A DNA stretch of 44,736 nt, from positions 1 to 44,736 of the forward strand of contig JASLJE010000051.1 in NCBI GenBank assembly GCA_030152565.1, given 5' to 3'. The notes below the pieces were generated by a model. That model saw only the letters and a program-made list of their open reading frames with translations. It had not been told where the DNA came from and did not search any database. Origin of the DNA: Peptoniphilaceae bacterium. GTDB taxonomy: Bacteria > Bacillota > Clostridia > Tissierellales > Peptoniphilaceae. How positions within the stretch are numbered: position 1 is the stretch's first letter; each line of letters opens with the position of its first letter. Position numbers and translations under genes: made by a program. This document shows, piece after piece, positions 40,999 through 44,736 of the stretch.

Positions 40999-41787
40999 AT
41001 GTCTCTAGGTCAATATATACCAGGTGATAGTTTTATCCATAAACTTGATCCAAGGGTAAAAATAGCAATTACAATCTTATACATGATAGCAATATTTTTT
41101 GTAAATAGTTTTATCATGTATCTACCAATGGTAATTTATATACTACTAGTAGTAAAAATAGCAGGTTTAGATTTAAGAAGAATGCTTAAATCCCTTAGAC
41201 CACTACTATTTATCATAATATTTACTTCAGTATTAAATATTATAACTACTCCGGGAGAGGAAATCTTCAAGCTATGGAAGATAGTTGTTACTAAGGAAGG
41301 TATCATAAGGGCCATCTTTATGAGTTTAAGACTAATACTTTTAGTTTTAGGAACTTCACTAATGACCTTAACAACAAGTCCTATTTCCCTAACAGATGGT
41401 TTGGAATCAATTTTCTCACCTTTAAAAGTAATAAAGTTTCCAGCCCATGAACTATCAATGATGATATCAATCTCCTTAAGGTTTATACCTACGCTTTTTG
41501 ATGAAGCTGATAAGATTAGAAAGGCTCAAATGGCAAGAGGAGCTGACTTTGAATCAGGCAATGTATTTAGAAGGGCAAAAAATATGATTCCACTTTTAGT
41601 GCCACTATTTATCAACTCCTTTAGAAGGGCTGATGAATTGGCAGTAGCCATGGAATCAAGATGTTATAGAGGTTCGGAAGGAAGGACCAGATTAAATCCA
41701 TTAAAGATGGAAAAGAAGGATATTATCACCTTAATAGGTGCTATCTTGGTATTTATCCTAATAGTTCTTTCTAAAAACTATATATGA
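40999..41787 (+). CDS. ecfT: ECF transporter transmembrane protein EcfT
   Basis: A 262-aa membrane protein joining the ATPases to interchangeable S components. 'GQYIPGDSFIHKLDPRVKI' at the start is the EcfT signature; several helices follow; the coupling-helix motif AQMARGADF and the second MESRCYRG site are present. ATG 40999 gives the family start MSLGQYIPG; in-frame GTG 40975 or TTG 40987 within ecfA2 are possible. It overlaps truA by 4 bp. The S component at 7231 is a likely client. Confidence 0.92.
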   Translation: MSLGQYIPGDSFIHKLDPRVKIAITILYMIAIFFVNSFIMYLPMVIYILLVVKIAGLDLRRMLKSLRPLLFIIIFTSVLNIITTPGEEIFKLWKIVVTKEGIIRAIFMSLRLILLVLGTSLMTLTTSPISLTDGLESIFSPLKVIKFPAHELSMMISISLRFIPTLFDEADKIRKAQMARGADFESGNVFRRAKNMIPLLVPLFINSFRRADELAVAMESRCYRGSEGRTRLNPLKMEKKDIITLIGAILVFILIVLSKNYI

Positions 41788-42518
41788 TTAGAAATATAAA
41801 ATTAACTGTAAGCTATGATGGATCAAAATTTTCTGGCTGGCAAAGACAGAAGGACAGAAGGTCTGTCCAGGAAGATCTAAATCAGGCTATAAATAAGGTT
41901 ACAAACAAGGATACTAGGGTTATTTCTGCTGGTAGAACAGATGCAGGAGTCCACGCCCTAGGCCAGGTGGTAAACTTTCTTACCATCATGACTAGTCCAG
42001 CTAGTGCTATCAAGCATCAGCTGGAACCTTTTTTGCCAGAGGATATAGTTATAGTGGACTCAGAAGAGGTCGACTTAAGCTTTCACAGTAGGTTTTCTGC
42101 CAAGAAGAAGACCTATAGGTATATCTTAAATGATTCTGAGCCCTTCTATCCCATGTATAGGGACTATAAGGAGCATATAAGATATAGGTTGGACTTGGAC
42201 AAGATGCAGGAGGCTGGAAACTACTTTTTAGGCAGGCATGACTTTAAAGCCTTTATGAAGTATGGATCCGATATTAATACTGTAAGACATATTGAAAAAA
42301 TAAATATCTATAGGGATAGGGAAGATGTAATTTTAGAGTTTACAGCTGAAAGCTTTCTTCACAATCAAATAAGAATTATGGTAGGGGCCCTAGTAGACGT
42401 GGGAAGAGGCAAGTATGAGCCTGATCATATAAAGAGTCTTTTAGAGGAAAAAAATAGGCTTAAGGCAGGTAAGACTTATCCAGCCAGAGGACTTTATCTG
42501 GTAAATATAGAATATTAG
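41784..42518 (+). CDS. truA: tRNA pseudouridine(38-40) synthase TruA
   Basis: 244 aa. Makes pseudouridine at positions 38-40 of the anticodon arm. The catalytic Asp is in SAGRTDAGVHALGQVV (residues ~51-65). 'HSRFSAKKKTYRYIL' and 'FTAESFLHNQIRIMVGALVD' are TruA motifs. ATGA overlap with ecfT. The order ecfA1-ecfA2-ecfT-truA-rplM-rpsI is conserved in Firmicutes. Confidence 0.96.
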   Translation: MIRNIKLTVSYDGSKFSGWQRQKDRRSVQEDLNQAINKVTNKDTRVISAGRTDAGVHALGQVVNFLTIMTSPASAIKHQLEPFLPEDIVIVDSEEVDLSFHSRFSAKKKTYRYILNDSEPFYPMYRDYKEHIRYRLDLDKMQEAGNYFLGRHDFKAFMKYGSDINTVRHIEKINIYRDREDVILEFTAESFLHNQIRIMVGALVDVGRGKYEPDHIKSLLEEKNRLKAGKTYPARGLYLVNIEY

Positions 42519-42527
42519 CCATTTTAC

Positions 42528-42554
42528 TTGACTTTAAATTAATATTGGTATAAG
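42528..42554 (+). promoter_or_regulatory. Promoter of rplM-rpsI
   Basis: TTGACT (42528-42533) and an extended -10 TGG-TATAAG (42546-42554) with 15-bp spacing; TAAGAT (42551-42556) at 17 bp is the alternative -10. Confidence 0.6.
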
Positions 42555-42598
42555 ATTAATTAGTGTTTGAAAAGAAGAGTTATCACTATTCTTTTTAA

Positions 42599-42714
42599 AC
42601 AATATCTTCGAGAATATTTATCGCAGTGTCGATGTGCGATACAGAAATTGTCGAATGAACGAAACCCGCTTCCCAATTAGGCGGAGTCTAAATTTAATTG
42701 GGCAACGATATTGT
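42599..42714 (+). ncRNA. L13-type ribosomal leader RNA
   Basis: A closed leader before rplM: outer stem ACAATATC (42599-42606) with GATATTGT (42707-42714); an inner hairpin TATCGCA (42619-42625) with TGCGATA (42635-42641); and a pseudoknot-like arrangement in which CCGC (42666-42669) pairs with GCGG (42681-42684) while the loop CCCAATTA (42672-42679) pairs with TAATTGGG (42695-42702). An L13 leader upstream of rplM is an established cis-element of low-GC Gram-positives; I infer this is it from position and structure. Confidence 0.75.
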
Positions 42715-42738
42715 ATAAAAGAATAGGGAGGAATAAAA

Positions 42739-43167
42739 ATGACTACATTTTTAGCGAAAGCTCACGAAGTAGAGCGTAAATGGTATGTAGTAGATGCTGA
42801 AGGTCAAACTTTAGGTCATTTAGCTACAGAAGTTGCATCCATTTTAAGAGGAAAGAATAAACCAATTTACACACCACATGTAGACACTGGTGATAATGTA
42901 ATTGTAATCAATGCAGCAAAAATTAAATTAACAGGTAATAAAGAAAACCAAAAGGTTTATAAATATCATACTGGTTACCCAGGTGGATTAAGAGAAATCC
43001 CTTATAAAGAAATGTTAGAAAAACATCCTGAAAGAATTATCGAAAAGGCTGTTAAAGGAATGCTACCAAAAAACAAATTAGGTAGAGAAATGATTAAGAA
43101 ACTTAGAGTATATCCTGGCGCAGAGCACAATCATGAAGCTCAAAAACCAGAATTACTTAAATTTTAA
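42739..43167 (+). CDS. rplM: Large ribosomal subunit protein L13
   Basis: 142 aa: 'RKWYVVDAEGQTLGHLATEV', 'GDNVIVINAAKIKLTGNKEN' and 'VKGMLPKNKLGREMIKKLRV'. An early 50S assembly protein. AGGGAGGAATAAA precedes the ATG. Co-transcribed with rpsI (13-bp gap). Confidence 0.98.
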   Translation: MTTFLAKAHEVERKWYVVDAEGQTLGHLATEVASILRGKNKPIYTPHVDTGDNVIVINAAKIKLTGNKENQKVYKYHTGYPGGLREIPYKEMLEKHPERIIEKAVKGMLPKNKLGREMIKKLRVYPGAEHNHEAQKPELLKF

Positions 43168-43180
43168 GGGGGGTTTTTAG

Positions 43181-43570
43181 ATGAGTAATCAATACAATGG
43201 TACAGGAAGAAGAAAAACATCTGTAGCTAGAGTAAGAATCTTACCAGGAACAGGTGAATTCAAAGTAAACAAAAAAGATGTTAGTGAATATTTCGCATAT
43301 GACACTTTAATTGAAATCGCAAAATCACCATTAGCATTAACTGAAAATGAAGGTAAATTCGACGTTTTCGTTAACGTAAAAGGTGGCGGATTCACAGGAC
43401 AAGCTGGAGCTATAAGACATGGTCTTTCAAGAGCTTTAGTTGAAGCTGATGAAGAATTAAAATCAGAATTAAAAAGAGCTGGATTCTTAACAAGAGATTC
43501 AAGAAAGAAAGAAAGAAAGAAACCAGGATTCAAAAAAGCGAGAAAAAGTTCACAATTCTCAAAAAGATAA
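43181..43570 (+). CDS. rpsI: Small ribosomal subunit protein S9
   Basis: 129 aa: 'GTGRRKTSVARVRILPGTGE', 'GGGFTGQAGAIRHGLSRALV' and the C-terminal 'KKARKSSQFSKR', whose last Arg contacts the P-site tRNA anticodon loop. The C-terminus is intact. AAGGGGGG precedes the ATG. The 3' end faces the integrated element; in other Firmicutes this gene end is used as an integration site. Confidence 0.98.
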   Translation: MSNQYNGTGRRKTSVARVRILPGTGEFKVNKKDVSEYFAYDTLIEIAKSPLALTENEGKFDVFVNVKGGGFTGQAGAIRHGLSRALVEADEELKSELKRAGFLTRDSRKKERKKPGFKKARKSSQFSKR

Positions 43571-43586
43571 TATTATACAAATATAC

Positions 43587-43619
43587 AACTGCTGGAATGG
43601 CTTATTTCAGCGGTTTTTT
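43587..43619 (+). terminator. Terminator after rpsI
   Basis: An 11-bp stem (43587-43597 with 43605-43615, including G-U pairs) around loop TGGCTTA, then a T tract. It lies between rpsI and the putative integrase arm repeats, so it may be host or element sequence. Confidence 0.85.
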
Positions 43620-43659
43620 ATTGTTTAAATAAGCCACAATTTGCAGTAATTCATATCTA

Positions 43660-43692
43660 TAGCCTACGAGTAGCCTACACATAGCCCACAAG
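43660..43692 (+). repeat. Three tandem 11-bp repeats beside the integrase (putative arm-type sites)
   Basis: TAGCCTACGAG, TAGCCTACACA and TAGCCCACAAG follow one another without a gap (43660, 43671, 43682). They lie 9 bp from the integrase stop codon, between it and the rpsI terminator. Short tandem direct repeats at an element end are typical arm-binding sites for the N-terminal domain of tyrosine integrases. No att core could be defined because the other element end is outside the window. Confidence 0.7.
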
Positions 43693-43701
43693 TTTATTAG
43701 C

Positions 43702-44730
43702 TTAAGGAATCAGTTCAATATTCTTTCTTAGAAATTCTACATCAGAATGTATATAGACTTGTTCAGTTATATCTTTACCTGCATGTCCTAATATTCTTCG
43801 TATACTTCCTGGTTCAGCTCCATATTTAGTAAGTAGAGTAGCTGTAGTATGTCTCGTATCATGAGGTACATGGTTCATATTTAATAGTTCCATATGTCTA
43901 TCAAACCTTTCTCTTTTAAAGTTACTATATTTCATCCTGTCTCCAAAAGCATTATTTATTAGATACCTTTTATTGGGATCATATCTTTTTTCTATAAAAG
44001 GATATATTTTAGGGTGGATTGGAACTATTCTATTTTTTGAAACTTCTGTTTTATTACCACCAATAAAATATCTTTTTTCTAAATTAACATTTTCTGTTTT
44101 CATATTTAATAATTCATTTATTCTCCATCCTGAATAAATCAAGATAAGAATGATATCTATATCTTCTAGAATTCCTACATTATCCCATAATAGCTTAATT
44201 TCTTTATCTGTAAATATTTTTTGACCTTTATATTTTTTTGATTTAGGTAGTGTAACATATTTTGATAATTTCCTAGTAATACCTAAATTATATTTATCAG
44301 CATAGTCATATAGTTGATTAAAAAGAACTAAAGTTTTCTTTTTAGTGGCAACTCCTGATTCAATTGAGTCAATTATGAATTGAAGTTGTGCTATTGTTAT
44401 TTCTGTAAAAACTGTATTGTGAATAGGCTTACAATGTTTATAGCTAGCTTTATATCCATATTGATTACTCTCAGAAATTTTTGGGAATTTTTCCTTTTTC
44501 CAGCCTTCGTAAACTTCTGAAAAGGTATAATTTGCTTTTTTTAAATCGTATGGATTCATATTATAATTAGCTAATGCATTCATAGCCTCTTTTCTAGTTT
44601 CATAGTAACCTATATATTTACGGATTTGTTTTCCATCGGGTGAATACCCCACAGTAATTCTTGCTCCATAAGAATTTCTCCTATTTTGCCCTAAATAAAC
44701 AACACTTCCATATCCATTTGGATTTCTCAT
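43702..44730 (-). CDS. int: Tyrosine site-specific integrase of an integrated element
   Basis: 342 aa. An N-terminal arm-binding (AP2-like) domain, 'NGYGSVVYLG...GYYETRKEAM', is followed by a SAM-like core-binding domain (~residues 65-165) and the catalytic domain with R203 (SGWRINELL), K226, H290 and R293 (HDTRHTTAT), H316 (LGHAG) and nucleophile Y326. All catalytic residues are present, so it is probably active. The ATG at 44730 leaves only six bases to the window edge, so the ribosome site is not visible and an upstream start cannot be excluded. It reads toward rpsI, the usual layout of an element (prophage or ICE) inserted beside its target gene. Confidence 0.92.
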   Translation of the reverse strand: MRNPNGYGSVVYLGQNRRNSYGARITVGYSPDGKQIRKYIGYYETRKEAMNALANYNMNPYDLKKANYTFSEVYEGWKKEKFPKISESNQYGYKASYKHCKPIHNTVFTEITIAQLQFIIDSIESGVATKKKTLVLFNQLYDYADKYNLGITRKLSKYVTLPKSKKYKGQKIFTDKEIKLLWDNVGILEDIDIILILIYSGWRINELLNMKTENVNLEKRYFIGGNKTEVSKNRIVPIHPKIYPFIEKRYDPNKRYLINNAFGDRMKYSNFKRERFDRHMELLNMNHVPHDTRHTTATLLTKYGAEPGSIRRILGHAGKDITEQVYIHSDVEFLRKNIELIP

Positions 44731-44736
44731 AAAAAA

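Noticed and set aside
1..44736. CRISPR array or transposase
   Set aside because: No regularly spaced repeats of suitable length and no transposase-like protein were found; the only short tandem repeats are the 11-bp units at 43660.

Overview
The window is a low-GC, tightly packed bacterial chromosome segment with Gram-positive (Firmicutes) gene content: an LPXTG-type surface protein, the TsaE-TsaB-RimI-TsaD cluster, GatCAB, GlpP-type antitermination, ECF vitamin transporters, strong AGGAGG ribosome binding sites and the full S10-spc-alpha ribosomal cluster. Protein style and gene order look like an anaerobic Tissierellia/Peptoniphilaceae-type coccus (Anaerococcus/Peptoniphilus-like). That placement is inference; no 16S rRNA gene is present.

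Layout. (1) 1-2328: 3' part of a multi-domain cell-wall-anchored adhesin, cut by the window edge, then a terminator. (2) 2440-13977: a long same-strand housekeeping run: tsaE-tsaB-rimI-tsaD, a UvrD/PcrA helicase, an ECF S component, ligA, gatCAB, rdgB and a YfcE-like phosphodiesterase. (3) 14006-14390: a small tRNA cluster (His, Leu, Arg) with a promoter and two hairpin terminators. (4) 14438-21154: a glycerol regulon: thioredoxin-like gene, glpP antiterminator, glpF-glpK, then a three-gene glycerol-3-phosphate oxidation module (GlpA-like, FAD/NAD oxidoreductase, DUF1667 protein). (5) 21166-22773, minus strand: Na/Pi cotransporter with a PhoU-like tail. (6) 22969-37708: ribosomal superoperon rpsJ to rplQ with secY, adk, infA and rpoA, preceded by a structured leader. 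(7) 37742-43619: L,D-transpeptidase, ecfA1-ecfA2-ecfT-truA, then rplM-rpsI behind an L13-type leader. (8) 43660-44736: the edge of an integrated element: tandem 11-bp repeats and a tyrosine integrase reading back toward rpsI.

How the parts work together. The glycerol block is the most informative. Glycerol enters by GlpF, is phosphorylated by GlpK and oxidised by the GlpA-like module. The two transcription units after glpP each start with a leader containing an intrinsic terminator, and the two leaders share a 23-nt block (20/23 identical) on the 5' arm and loop, which I infer to be the GlpP target. The glpF promoter also has a perfect match to the catabolite-responsive element consensus overlapping its -10 box, so the operon appears to sense both substrate (GlpP/G3P) and carbon status (CcpA). 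The other notable non-coding signals are the leader upstream of rpsJ, the pseudoknotted leader upstream of rplM, and the putative integrase arm sites next to rpsI. I found no CRISPR array, transposase or toxin-antitoxin pair. No wholly new system is evident; the best candidates for under-described biology are the glp attenuators, the S10-operon leader and the element junction at rpsI.
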